Origin: Euprymna scolopes
Lineage: Eukaryota > Mollusca > Cephalopoda > Sepiida > Sepiolidae
Direction of reading: 5' to 3'
Assembly (NCBI GenBank): GCA_024364805.1
Contig: CM044504.1
Location: 105,879,570-105,903,171 of the forward strand
DNA: 23,602 bases
Shown here: positions 8,058-16,652 of the stretch, in pieces
Layout: each line of letters starts with the position of its first letter
Position numbering within the stretch: position 1 is the stretch's first letter
Position numbers and translations under genes: made by a program
Notes under the pieces: generated by a model
What the model was told of the DNA's origin: nothing
The model's database searches: none
What the model saw: the letters and a program-made list of their open reading frames with translations, nothing else

Positions 8058-9007
8058 TCACATACATCCCAAACAAGACAAATCGTCACTTGAATGTAAA
8101 GGGGCTAATATTTGGGATCATGTCCAGGGGAGATAAGGAAGATGTTGGTTTACGTTACATTTAAACTTCTGCATATCAATACAGTCAGGGAAGCAGGTAG
8201 AGAATTCCAAAGTCTAGATGTCCGAGAGAAGAAACTATTAGAGTAAAAAGGCTTTCCGGCATTTAGGGACCTCAACAGTGATGGGGGGTGTGTGATTTTG
8301 TTGCTAAACGGGTTTGTCAGGGGTATGTACGTCAAGGAGGAACAAGCGTAACGAGTTCATCAAAGCACATTCCGTTAAAATACTTGTAAAACAAGCACAG
8401 GGATGCAACATTGCTGTGATGGGACAGAGGTTGGAGCTTTGCTGACAATGTGGGACCTATTAGACTCTTCTTTGGATACTGTTCCAAAAAGAGACTAGCA
8501 GTAGATATGCCAGCCCAAATGTGGCAACAATACTCTATGCATGGGCTAATGGTGGCTTTGTAGAGGTACAGTATTCTCTCAGGTGTGAGTAATCTAGCAT
8601 GATAGAGGGAACCCACCTTCTTTGCAGCAGATTTTGCATTATCCTCAATGTATTTTTTCCAGTTCATATTGCCTTTGAATGTTAAGCCGAGGAGTTTGAA
8701 GGAAGAATTCTCAGGTAGGGTGTTATTTGTTATGGCTATCGGTGGTTGGGAAGACTTCTTGTAATTGTTAAAGGAGAGCAGCTAAGTCTTAGTAGGGTTA
8801 AATGTTACCATCTATATGTGGATCCACTCCGCTACAGTCTGGAGGTCGTTTTCTAAGGATTATGCCATTGACTTAAATTTGTGTACATTCGTTTTTCCAT
8901 TGTGACTGTTATAGAGCGTTGCATCATCTGCAAATATACCCATCTCGGACACAATGTTATCAGGGAGGTCGTTAATGAATATCAGAAATAATAGTGGTCT
9001 AATAGTG
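8058..9007 (-). mobile_element. LINE-B non-LTR retrotransposon, longest copy
   Basis: Reading leftwards from 9007, the minus strand encodes PLLFLIFINDLPDNIVSEMG then IFADDATLYNS. The latter is the catalytic FADD motif of reverse transcriptase (about 8935-8900). After stops come LENDLQTVAEWIHI, then NYKKSSQPPIAI, FKLLGLTFKGNMNWKKYIED, KSAAKKVGSLYHAR, YLYKATISPCIEYCCHIWAG, LQPLSHHSNVASLCLFYKYF and, in another frame, RLWNSLPASL. The 3' end at about 8058 has CTTTACATTCAAGTGACG. The copy is 5'-truncated inside the polymerase domain and its frames are broken at several places. Its 5' edge abuts the 5S-derived segment. Confidence 0.88.
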
Positions 9008-9131
9008 TTGCTACAATATGGCACAATTATGGTAACATGCCAGATCACTGAAGTTAAGCAACGATGAGCCTGGCCAGTACCAGATGGGTGACTATTTGGA
9101 GCCTGGAGAGTGATGGGTGCCACCAAGCTAT
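9008..9131 (+). pseudogene. 5S rRNA-derived segment
   Basis: AGATCACTGAAGTTAAGCAA (9042-9061), followed by GAGCCTGG, AGTAC and GATGGGTGAC, is a strong match to the middle and internal-promoter part of animal 5S rRNA (GATCACTGAAGTTAAGCAAC, GCCCGGTTAGTACTTGGATGGGTGAC). The 5' arm aligns more loosely: CTACAATATGGCACAA against CTACGGCCATACCACC. The 3' arm is recognisable after a small insertion as CCTGG, then GGGTGCCACCAAGCT for GGGTGCTGTAGGCTT. About 8 bases are missing before GATCAC. It is too diverged for a working rRNA gene. It could be a processed pseudogene or the head of a 5S-derived SINE (SINE3 class). LINE-B sequence follows on the same strand. Confidence 0.8.
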
Positions 9132-9194
9132 TCTTGCTCAAGACATGCTGCATAAAATAATGCAGTGCCCCTACGACCCCAGAGGGACTCATCC

Positions 9195-9637
9195 ATCATT
9201 CAGTCTTGCTACATCTGGGCTGGTGCACAAACTGCTAGTCTCTCCTTCTTAGACAGGGTCCAAAAAGAGCTTCCAATCTAAAAAGGTCTCCTCCGTGTTT
9301 ACTAAACTCCAGCCCCATTACCACAATGTTGCATCTTTGTGCTGGTTTTAATTCAATAGAATGTGCTTGCATTTGCACCTCCATAATGTAAGTACCCCCA
9401 CCCCAACCGACTCAGCAAACAGCAGAATCCATGACTGTAGAGCTCCTCAGATGCCAGAAGGCTTTCTATATTTTTTTTTTGTTCTCACACCTTGCCTTTG
9501 GAATTGCCTTCCTGCTCCCTGTACCAACATGCATAAATTTACATGTAATCTGAACAGCCATCTTGCTGCACAACTCCCCCACTAAGTATGCCCTAATTTA
9601 CAGTAGCCTGTTATGCTTTGAATATAACTAAAAATTA
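9195..9637 (+). mobile_element. LINE-B 3' end, plus strand
   Basis: Broken frames give LLHLGWCTN (canonical CCHIWAGAS), then FLLPVPTCINL for the ...SLPAS..FPDCTN.. region, and NSHLAAQLPH near the end. A T-run of ten (9471-9480) lies where SFYSNSFF is normally encoded. The 3' untranslated end, TAGCCTGTTATGCTTTGAAT, is a diverged version of the family end, followed by an A-run (about 9638-9655). The 5S-derived segment lies about 65 bp upstream on the same strand. Confidence 0.75.
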
Positions 9638-9656
9638 AAAAAAAAAAAAAAAAAAC

Positions 9657-10149
9657 TGTTTGATATGCAAGCCAACTTTTCGCTTGAAAGAAAGTGAAGC
9701 TCTTATTTTTTCACGAAACGTCAGTCAATTCTAATCACTAGATTTCTTATTGATTAAATGCATAGAAATGAAAACCTGTAACAAACTTAGCAAGTACTCA
9801 TGTCTCATCTTGTCATAAGTGGAATACATTTCCACCATAGTTGACAATTATCGCATCACCATTGCTGGCTAAAATTAAAAGTTAAAATGGCATGAAACGA
9901 TGCAAATGAAAGAAACAATAAAAATGTTAAAAGAAATGTTATTTTTTTTGCCCATTTTTTTTTTTTTTTTTTTTTTTGTGACTTGTTCCATTGTCTGTCT
10001 AACAGTATATCAACTTGTTTTTATGTTATAACTAGCAGGGAGACTCGACATTGTCCAGGATTGAATGGGAATGTTTCATATTTCCAATACTTTTATTGTC
10101 AGCGAAATTAGTGAAATCCCCCATTTTTCAATCAAATCGATTGATTGTC
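9657..10149. other. AT-rich spacer with poly(T) tract
   Basis: T-run of 23 at 9955-9977. The rest is unique-looking AT-rich DNA without recognised features. Confidence 0.5.
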
Positions 10150-10206
10150 TGCTCGTGGTGCACTGGAAGGAAGCTTCACATGCCTCTCTACAGTGACTTT
10201 ATTTAC

Positions 10207-10264
10207 ACTGCATTGCAGTCTACATTGCACTGTAGAAAATCTACTGTTGATTTTATAAAATTAG
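10207..10264 (+). repeat. Dispersed repeat R3, copy 1
   Basis: TCTACATTGCACTGTAGA, then CTGTTGATTTTATAAAATTA, is repeated in inverse orientation at 14419-14479. A partial echo (CCTACAGTTGATTTTATATG) lies nearby at about 10374-10394. Class unknown. Confidence 0.55.
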
Positions 10265-10699
10265 TTTTATATAATGGCTTGAATTAAAGTTTAAAATGCA
10301 AAAGTCAAATATCATGCTTCAATTGTGCGCTAAACAAACATTCATTTCAAATGCACTCCTGTTTTATCAAAGAACCTACAGTTGATTTTATATGCTTGGC
10401 CCTTCTGCTTGTGCAGTGATAAAACTTTTTAAATATAGTTGTGATATTAGGCTGTATAAGGGTGTTAACTGTAGTCAAAATCAGATGTGATGTGATCGTC
10501 CCAGGGAACGGTTAAGCTCCCCACTGGGGGTAGGCCAGGACTTTCGAGGTGCTGGAGAAAACCAGGCAGATATGATTTTTTTTATTCTTTAATTATCATC
10601 GGTGTGCCCGGACAACAGTGAAGAACTAGAAACTAGAATGACTCAGGGTTCAAGTCTAAGGATGTTTATAATTTGAGTGCAGTGCGTGACTCAGAGGGT
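10265..10699. other. Spacer with a GC-rich patch
   Basis: A GC-rich patch at 10497-10560 (CCCAGGGAACGG, CCCCACTGGGGG) has no partner in the window and no coding frame. The sequence just before 10700 is the left flank of an LTR. Confidence 0.4.
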
Positions 10700-11189
10700 T
10701 GTGGCGATGACCTCCCGGGGCATAAGAACGTTTGCAAATCCACAGGTGCACTCGCGGGAGGAAGGACCTCCCCTGGGATGACATAGTTGGGTACGATTGG
10801 TCCAGGGAACAATCCCAGTTTCATCCCTCCCCTGAGTATATGAATAGGGCACAGAGTGGAAACCATCAGTTGGAGTCAGAGTTGTTGAAAGTTGAGAGAG
10901 TACTTGTCGAGAGTCACCACACACTCTCCCCCTCTTCCCACATCAACCTCACCGCTATATCGAAGAAAGGAGAGAAATCTATTTATCGATTCAGTGGAGT
11001 CTGTCAATTAACATTGAACTGTAAGACAATTGTACATAATCATATATTTGTATATTCTTTTTCTGGAACTTAATCAATAGAATAGAGCACTGAGTTATTT
11101 TTCTTTAATGTGCATGAAATTGCTTTCCTTCTGACAACCGGAAAACAACTCTTACGTGACCAGAGATCCCCTGACAAGGGAAACTATCA
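10700..11189 (+). mobile_element. LTR of a Ty3/gypsy-like retrotransposon (fossil)
   Basis: A 490-bp block beginning TGTGGCGATGACC and ending AACTATCA, followed after a few bases by a primer-binding-site-like sequence. It is GC-richer than its surroundings, has a TATA-like GAGTATATGAAT near 10834, and so looks like a 5' LTR read left to right. Only the first part of an internal region may follow; no gag or pol is present and the second LTR is not in the window. The element is clearly broken. Family assignment rests on the primer-site style. Confidence 0.55.
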
Positions 11190-11194
11190 TATTT

Positions 11195-11214
11195 TGGTGT
11201 CCTGCAACCGGGGG
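11195..11214 (+). other. Primer-binding-site-like sequence (fossil LTR element)
   Basis: TGGTGTCCTGCAACCGGGGG starts six bases after the LTR end. TGG followed by a tRNA 3'-end complement and a GGGG-rich continuation is the usual layout in Ty3/gypsy elements. The priming tRNA was not identified. Confidence 0.55.
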
Positions 11215-11389
11215 AGCTGGCACACAGACTGTTCCTTCTTTAACCAGATATTTTTTTATTATCATCTTGAGGTTGAAAGTTCAATCCTCAATGTGGGCAA
11301 CACAAAATACAATTGTGAATTACGTCAGCCTTCTACCCAATCATGGTTGAAGGAATGAGAGCATGCTATCCGTGCGGATTAAATAAAGG

Positions 11390-11560
11390 GATCCATTCAA
11401 AATTCTGTACAGGTTCCCAAGTTCAACAAAAATGTTCCCCGAGTTTGACATGATGCACCTAAAAAGGGTTGGAGATCACATTGATTGAAACGTAAAAATA
11501 GCATTCAGTAGAACAGTAGTCTGAATAATCGAAATAATACAAATAATCAAGCCTCATCTA
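11390..11560 (+). repeat. Dispersed repeat R2, copy 2
   Basis: Shares with 21385-21555 the order ATTCTGT, CAGGTTCCCAAGTTC or CAGATTCCCAAGTTC, GAGTTTGACA or AGTTCGACA, GATGCACCT or GATACACCT, GGTTG, then TAGTCTGAATAATC. The best guess is a non-autonomous dispersed element. No frame, no terminal repeats seen. Confidence 0.7.
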
Positions 11561-12393
11561 AAAAAATTCAGAAACCTAAGAAAATAAATTAAAAAGAATA
11601 AGAAAGTGTTTGTAACATCTTTCTTTTAAAACTTCCTCAGACACATTACTTTTTAAATATACCTCTCCTTTTCCTGGTCTAATTCATGCGTAAACTTTTG
11701 CAACTGCTTTAATACAACAGAAAGAAAACACAAAAAGTAATCAGCAGTTAACTATTTGACCTAGTTTCAATGTTGTTTTACTAATAACAACCAGGCTAGT
11801 CATGCACTAATTTCATTCCTATTGAACCGAAATGAATGAATACTCGAGTATTTTATGCCATAACCAGCTGGGGTCATCTTGAATCAGAATAAATAAGGTT
11901 TGTATTTATTTGTACAGATAATGGCCATTGTTTTGATCAAGTTGATTTTAAACTAATTTAATGACTAAATGATACCTTTGTAAAATTGAGTTTTGAATGT
12001 CAACATTTCATAAGGCATCCTATTGATTTAATTACAAAACTGATTTCTTTTTATAGACATCTCTCGACTTTTGTTGAATTATCTCTCAAAAACAATTTTT
12101 TTTTAAAAGAAATTTGTTGTAATAGTTTTGGCACAATTAGCGTGGCTACAATCACAAGGATTTGGATGGTTATATTTATAGCCAGGGGTGACAAAAATGA
12201 ATCAGTCAAGTACCAGAATCGTTTTATAAAATATACTGAATCTCTTTGAATTTTTAATCACAGCTTTTCATCTCAACACGAGAAGAGGACTCTGCTGATT
12301 CTGACTGGTTTAATATTACCATTTTTTATTGCAAGAATGGCTTTCCACTCAATGAAGTTAAAAGGAAAGAAGATTGGAGGGTCAATAATGAAA
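11561..12393. other. AT-rich stretch without recognised features
   Basis: More than 800 bp of AT-rich sequence. The longest frame (11986-12249, plus) encodes a peptide without recognisable motifs and I treat it as chance. Confidence 0.5.
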
Positions 12394-12690
12394 ACAAAGT
12401 AAAGTTTACGTTTGGCAGCCTTATAACTCTTGCTCCCCTTATTTTATCCTTTAGTCCTCACGTACCATGGACAATGTTTCTGACAAAGGGGAAGAATTGC
12501 TGTTTTCGGGGTTGGAATCTATTCTATCTTACACTTATTGTTCACTGGCTTTGTCCTTGTTTTTTTTTTTATAGTTCCTCACATCAAGTGGCTTCATGCT
12601 TTGTCTGGAGCAATTACCATAAAAGAAAAAAATCAAAGTAAAGAGATTCCCAAGAAATATGTATTACTGAGTAGATTGATTTTTGAATCA
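12394..12690 (+). repeat. Dispersed repeat R1, copy 2
   Basis: The fullest copy. GTAAAGTTTACG, GTCCTCACGTACCATGG, TTTCTGACAAAGGGG, GGGGTTGGAATCTATTC, ACACTTATTGTTCACTGG, CACATCAAGTGGCTTCATG, TGTCTGGAGC and an A-rich stretch occur in that order. Its last part (TCAAAGTAAAGAGATTCCC to GATTGATTTTTGAATC) also resembles 15418-15456 inside the palindromic element. Confidence 0.72.
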
Positions 12691-12802
12691 CACACTTGGA
12701 CAAGTCCTGATAGTTGTCATTTGATATATTAACGAATCACATGAAATATTGTATTCTTTACTTCTGTCACGTAAGGAAATAAATTTTGGGAATCATCAGT
12801 AC

Positions 12803-12908
12803 AGGGTGTCTCGATTAACACCAATCGATAGATTCGAACCCGGCAACGAAGCCATCTCTCATTCCATTAGCAAGGACCAAATCCATTCGGCAACCGTTAA
12901 CCATGAGA
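12803..12908 (-). pseudogene. tRNA-Ser(GCU)-like relic, SINE head or tRNA pseudogene
   Basis: On the minus strand GTTGCCGAATGG resembles the D-arm of a class II tRNA, GTCCTTGCTAATGG its anticodon arm with GCT at the anticodon place, and CCGGGTTCGAATC a good B box and T-arm. About 20 bases between anticodon arm and T-arm fit the long variable arm of tRNA-Ser. The acceptor stem does not pair well. It is followed on the minus strand by GAGACACCCTGTA. It may be a tRNA-derived SINE head or a decayed tRNA gene. Confidence 0.5.
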
Positions 12909-12929
12909 AATATTGTTGAAATTTAAGCA

Positions 12930-13325
12930 TTTATTTTTTTATCGTTTTGAAGCTCGACGTCTCAGACGACAAATATTGAAAAATTGGCCAAAAACATTAA
13001 TTCCTTCGCCCTAAACTCGGCTGTTTTGTACAAGGAGGGGTCGATTTTTTTCACCGACATTTTAACAAGTCATCATCACCGTTGGATTGACTTCACTTAA
13101 TTTCAACGCTTTTGACTTCCGGTTGGACCACGGAGATATCGGCTAAGACATCATGTTCTTTTTTAACCTTTTTTTATTCCCTCGCTCGCATTATGGGTTC
13201 GAGCCTTCCTGTCTACCAGCTTTTTTTTTTTTTTTTAAACACCTCTGCCTACTGTTGTTTTACCCCCTCCCCCCAGAAGGGGAGAGTCCTTACTACACCA
13301 GCTAAACACCCTGGCACCCCTGCCA

Positions 13326-13327
<2 letters not shown>
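12930..13327 (+). mobile_element. Non-autonomous Helitron, 3' part
   Basis: Aligns with 16005-16342 of the fuller Helitron copy: TTTTGAAGCTCGAC, GACAAATATTGAAAAATTGG, AACATTAATT, ATGGGTTCGAGCCT and the end ACACCCTGGCACCCCTGCCAG. The terminal hairpin is CTGGCA-CCCC-TGCCAG (13311-13326). The usual CTAG is here CCAG, and an AT microsatellite follows. The 5' end is missing. No Rep/helicase sequence, so non-autonomous. Confidence 0.6.

Positions 13328-13360
<33 letters not shown>
13327..13360. repeat. (TA)17 microsatellite
   Basis: Pure TA array directly after the Helitron 3' end. Helitrons insert between A and T, so an AT-rich landing site fits. Confidence 0.9.
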
Positions 13361-13363
<3 letters not shown>

Positions 13364-13399
13364 TAAATAATTATATCACAATGAAGATGAATGAGAATC

Positions 13400-13905
13400 C
13401 AGATGTAGAGAAAATATGTCTGGATAGTGAAGCTAGTAAAGGTGGAGCAGATGCTCGTGTGAGGTTTAGAAGTGGACGGAATTTCTGGAACCACCATTAC
13501 TAACCAGTGGAGTGTGCTACTACCGCTGACCAACAGAAAAGACTATCAGGCATGTGTATGGAGTGTAATGATTTATGGAAGTGAAACTTGGCCAGTGAGA
13601 GTTGAAGACATGCATTGCATGAAGAGAACTGATATGAGATTGATACAATGAACATGTAAGTGTTAAGGACAGACTTGACAAGGATTAGATCTGATGACTT
13701 CAGAGAAAAATAAAATCTGGAGAGTATAGGAAGATGTGTGTATATCTAGATATTTTGATAGTATGATCATATTGAAACAATGGGTGAGTATTCTTGAGTT
13801 AGATGTAGAACAGTTGAAGTAGCAAGGTTAGTTAATGGGGAAAAGCCAAGGAAAACATGGGAGGAGAAAGGAATAAGAATGGACTTGACAAAATGAGGAA
13901 TAAAT
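13400..13905 (+). mobile_element. Non-LTR retrotransposon C-terminal fragment (RTE-like?)
   Basis: The plus strand encodes, across frame changes, SGTTITNQWSVLLPLTN-like sequence, then ACVWSVMIYGSETWPVRVED, MHCMKRTDMRLIQ, and later VARLVNGEKPRKTWEEKGIR. The YGSETW and EKPRKTWEE motifs are typical of the C-terminal end of a widespread animal reverse-transcriptase type often placed near RTE or related clades. It is different from LINE-A and LINE-B. Stops interrupt it (for example after the LIQ motif). 5' and 3' ends are not defined. Confidence 0.65.
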
Positions 13906-13912
13906 AATTTCT

Positions 13913-14170
13913 ATCTCTACTTATACATAAAAGCCTATGTCTACACTACTCGACCGATCATGACCAAACCTGACATGATGATGGTCTCTGACTTAGAGAT
14001 GGTGCACATCATTTTTCAAGGTCAAGGGTTAAGGTCATATTTGTTGTGGCTTTTCATATACTCCCTTATCTAGGGATGGTGTACACTAAGTTGGGGTTCA
14101 CCACCAACTTCTTTGTGAATTTAAGCATGTGTATCTTTGAAAAATGTGTTTGTAATACTAAATAAATGTT
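13913..14170 (+). mobile_element. Helitron-like 5' end, low certainty
   Basis: TCTCTACTTATACATAAAAGCC, followed by TGTCTACACTACTCGACCGA and TGACCAAACCTGACATGATG, resembles the AT-rich TC-starting 5' ends and following sequence of animal Helitrons. A matching 3' CTRR hairpin was not found downstream, so the right end is a guess. Confidence 0.3.
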
Positions 14171-14418
14171 AATCATTGTGACTCTCTGTAATTGTGTCAA
14201 TTTTTTATGTGTAACAATATAAGTGTGAACTTTGATATAATCTATTTGCTTTAAAGTTGATAGTTGGATTTAAGTTACTTCAGGAGAGAGTTAAAATTAT
14301 TTTAAACATCTTACGCAATAGTTGCTCTTACAAACATCCACTTACTGCAAGGGTGCCTGTGAAGTGGGTACCCGAGCATGCAGCAAAGTCCTGCACAAAG
14401 TGTGGGTATCTTTGCAAG

Positions 14419-14479
14419 TAATTTTATAAAATTGATAATAAGTTGTCTACAGTGCAATGTAGACTACAATGTATTGTGG
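14419..14479 (-). repeat. Dispersed repeat R3, copy 2 (inverted)
   Basis: Reverse complement of 10207-10264, with 20 bases (ending TGCACTGTAGA) identical in the core. Confidence 0.55.
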
Positions 14480-14604
14480 AAAAGGAGATGCTACAAGGCT
14501 TGGAAGAAAGGAGGCAGTAGAGAAAATACACAAATGCAAGAAGCCTTGAATTGAAGTAATTGAAATGGACTGAAAAGATGCACTTACATCTTAAAATGCA
14601 AAAA

Positions 14605-14711
14605 CGTTTTACTTAAATTGTAAAAAAAACAAAAAACAAAAAAAAAAACTTTTTATTTAAATTGTAAAAAAAAAAATAAAAAACTTTTTATTTAAATTGT
14701 AAAAAAAAAGT
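14605..14711. repeat. Tandem repeat, about 36-bp unit, three copies
   Basis: The unit ACTTTTTATTTAAATTGT followed by an A-rich stretch occurs twice exactly and once diverged (ACGTTTTACTTAAATTGT). The A-rich linkers vary in length, suggesting slippage. Confidence 0.75.
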
Positions 14712-14712
14712 C

Positions 14713-15017
14713 ACCATATTTGTTTCAATGCCTGTTTTACATGCTGGCATGTGTTGAACAGCTTTTAGAAATTAACTTCTAAAACTAACCTATTTCTGGT
14801 CAGGTCTTAATCCTTTTTTCTCTCAAATCGACCCTTATCACTTCCTTTCATATTTTTCTTTGCCTTCCCCTGCCAACTAACCTTGCTAACTTTCATCCAT
14901 TCTTTTAATGTGATCACACTATAAAAGCCACTTGTTCTGTACACATCTTCATATAATTTTCACATTTAATCTTCTTTGAGATCATCAATAATAAGCCAGC
15001 CTTTTATAACCCTGTCA
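14713..15017. other. Spacer with a short recurring cephalopod motif
   Basis: TGCCTGTTTTACATGCTGGCATG at its left end resembles a phrase I recall as very common in octopus repeats (CCATGCTGGCATGGGTTGGA). The rest is pyrimidine-rich without features. Confidence 0.35.
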
Positions 15018-15190
15018 TGGAAACAGAGATGTGTAATTGAATTCCTCCATGCAAAAAAAAAAAAAAAAAAAAAAATGAACCAATCAACGTTCACCGGCGC
15101 CTGTTGAACATTTATGAAGCTGATGCAATTGATGCCAACACAGTTAGGAGATGGGTTTGTCAATTTCAGAGTGATAAAGCGCACTCTGGA
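15018..15190 (+). pseudogene. Mariner/SETMAR-type transposase, N-terminal fragment
   Basis: The plus strand encodes MCVIEFLHAK, then a lysine run from an A-tract (15053-15075), then NEPINVHRRLLNIYEADAID and ANTVRRWVCQFQSDKAHSGN. This is the first helix-turn-helix of the paired-like DNA-binding region of mariner transposases (canonical EFLHAEK.EPI.IHRRLL.VYG...STVRRWV). The remaining transposase is absent. The A-tract of 23 bases sits where one or two lysine codons are expected. No ends found. Confidence 0.75.
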
Positions 15191-15282
15191 AATCTATGCA
15201 GTCATCATGTGGATACAAGAATTCTTCAAACCTTCTTAAAAATTCTCTCCATACAATTCTGTTTGTAAGAATGTATACATTT

Positions 15283-15400
15283 AACACTTATATCATTGTC
15301 AAGTTTTTGATCTTGAAATAATATTTTTATTTTTTAGCAGCTTGCATCCAGTGGCTTCATGTCTTGTCTGGAGCGATTTCCATTAAAAGAAAAAAACAGG
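15283..15400 (+). repeat. Dispersed repeat R1, 3' part, copy 3
   Basis: AACACTTATATCATTGTCAA, then CATCCAGTGGCTTCATG, TGTCTGGAGCGATTTCCAT and AAAAGAAAAAAAC match the right-hand parts of the copies at 2839 and 12394. Similarity to R1 continues into the palindromic element that follows. Confidence 0.6.
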
Positions 15401-16652
15401 TCAATGTGTGTAAGAGTTCAAACTAAAGACTTACCCTTAGAAAGTTGATTTTTAGGAGTATTCGGGTCTATCTATATATCTATAAAAGTGAAAGTGTCTG
15501 TGTGTGTGTGTACATTTCCCTACACAATAACTGTCAATTTTCAGTCTACAGATTCGAAATTTGATATACAGGGTATGGAGATTTGGGAAAATCTTTGTAA
15601 TCCGTTTTCGGCCAGAAATTTGGCTGTTAAGGGGTCAAAGTTCAACGATTTGATCTTTGAGAATTCTACCAAACTCCTCCGCCAATTTTGGGTCTAAACA
15701 ATTGAAATTTTTAGATATAGGTTCCTTGGACATGGATCTAACTTAATAACTTGATTTGAGCCCAAGACAATGCTAAGGGGTCATAATAGGGGTCAAAGTA
15801 AAAAAAATTTGACCTCTGCAGGCTCTACCAAATTACTCAGGCAATTTCTGGTCTAAACATTTGAAATTTTACATAAAGGGTATTCAGAGATAGGGCAAGT
15901 TTTGGGTAAAAAATTTGAGTTACCAATATATAAATGTATGTATGTATGTATGTATGCTTGCATGTCTGCCTAAAACTTTCGACAGAGGCGACGGACTTTT
16001 ACAAGATCAGTATCATTTTGAAGCTCGACCCTCCAGATGACAAATATCGAAAAATTGGCGACAAACATTAATTTTTTCACCCTCAACTGGCCACTATTTT
16101 ACAGGGAAAGGTCACTTTTTCGCCGATATTTTTGAAAGACATCCTCTCTTTTCAATTGTATAGCCTTAATTTAAACTTATGTCACTTTGGGTTTGGCGGT
16201 GGTCATAACAGCAAAGACGTCAGTTTTTATTCCCCCGTTCTTTTCCTCCTTCGCGGTATGGGTTCGAGCCTGCCTTCCTACTACCACTTTATTTTTTTTT
16301 TTGCTCAACACACACATCCAAACACCCGGGCCCCATGCTAGTCTTAAACAAATATCACTGACAAGTAGTTTTTATGATATTAAGGCCTTTATTGTCCAAT
16401 GTATTCTGTATTGCTTTTACTGGTCGCCATGTTTGTTTTTCTGAGCACATACAAAAATTGAATGCAGCATGTGAAAACAAATATGCTGACCAGTAAAAAC
16501 AATATGGAATACATTGATTAATAAAGATCTTAATATCATAAAAGCTACTTGTCAGTGACAATTTTAAATGTGATAGTTGTCCAAAATAAACCCGAATACC
16601 CCTAAAAAGTCAACTTTTTAAAGTCTTTAGTTAGTTTTCTAGTGCACATTGA
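15401..16652. mobile_element. Long palindromic (foldback) element interrupted by a Helitron
   Basis: Two long inverted arms. The outer arms, 15401-15470 and 16576-16652, share CTAAAGACTT, AAGTTGA, TTTTTAGG and GTATTCGGGT with their complements. The inner arms, 16342-16437 and 16473-16563, share CACTGACAAGTAG, TTTTATGATATTAAG, CAATGTATTC and TTTTTACTGGTC-like blocks. The loop is about 35 bp. Leaving out the Helitron, the element is about 380 bp with arms of about 165-180 bp. No coding frame. It is most like a foldback MITE, or two R1-bearing copies fused head to head. One arm lacks 15 bp that lie between two TCAC repeats in the other. Confidence 0.7.
15471..16341 (+). mobile_element. Non-autonomous Helitron, full-length
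   Basis: It starts TCTATATATCTATAAAAGTG after an A and ends CCCGGGCCCCATGCTAG before a T, matching the Helitron rules (5' TC, 3' CTRR with a GC-rich stretch before it, insertion between A and T, no target duplication). Removing it restores GGGTCTA|TCTTAAACAAATATCAC, which matches the opposite palindrome arm GGGTTTATTTTGGACAACTATCAC. That fixes both ends. Inside are about three imperfect tandem units of about 150-160 bp, a TATG array at about 15935-15958, and a B-box-like GGGTTCGAGCC near the 3' end. It has no Rep/helicase and must depend on another element. Confidence 0.75.

Noticed and set aside
9064-9252. Plus-strand frame of 62 codons
   Set aside because: It is a chance translation of the 5S-derived segment.
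10666-11073. Overlapping frames of up to 113 codons
   Set aside because: They lie inside the LTR fossil on both strands and show no protein motif; GC-rich LTR sequence simply has fewer stops.
11110-11358. Plus-strand frame of 82 codons after the LTR
   Set aside because: It spans the LTR end and primer site and has no gag-like motif.
13190-13215. GGGTTCGAGCCT as a tRNA B box (also near 16259)
   Set aside because: No A box or tRNA-like arms upstream in either copy; it is part of the Helitron 3' region.
16187-16561. Two frames on opposite strands with nearly the same peptide (SLTSSFYDIK..)
   Set aside because: Explained by the inverted arms of the palindromic element; not a gene pair.
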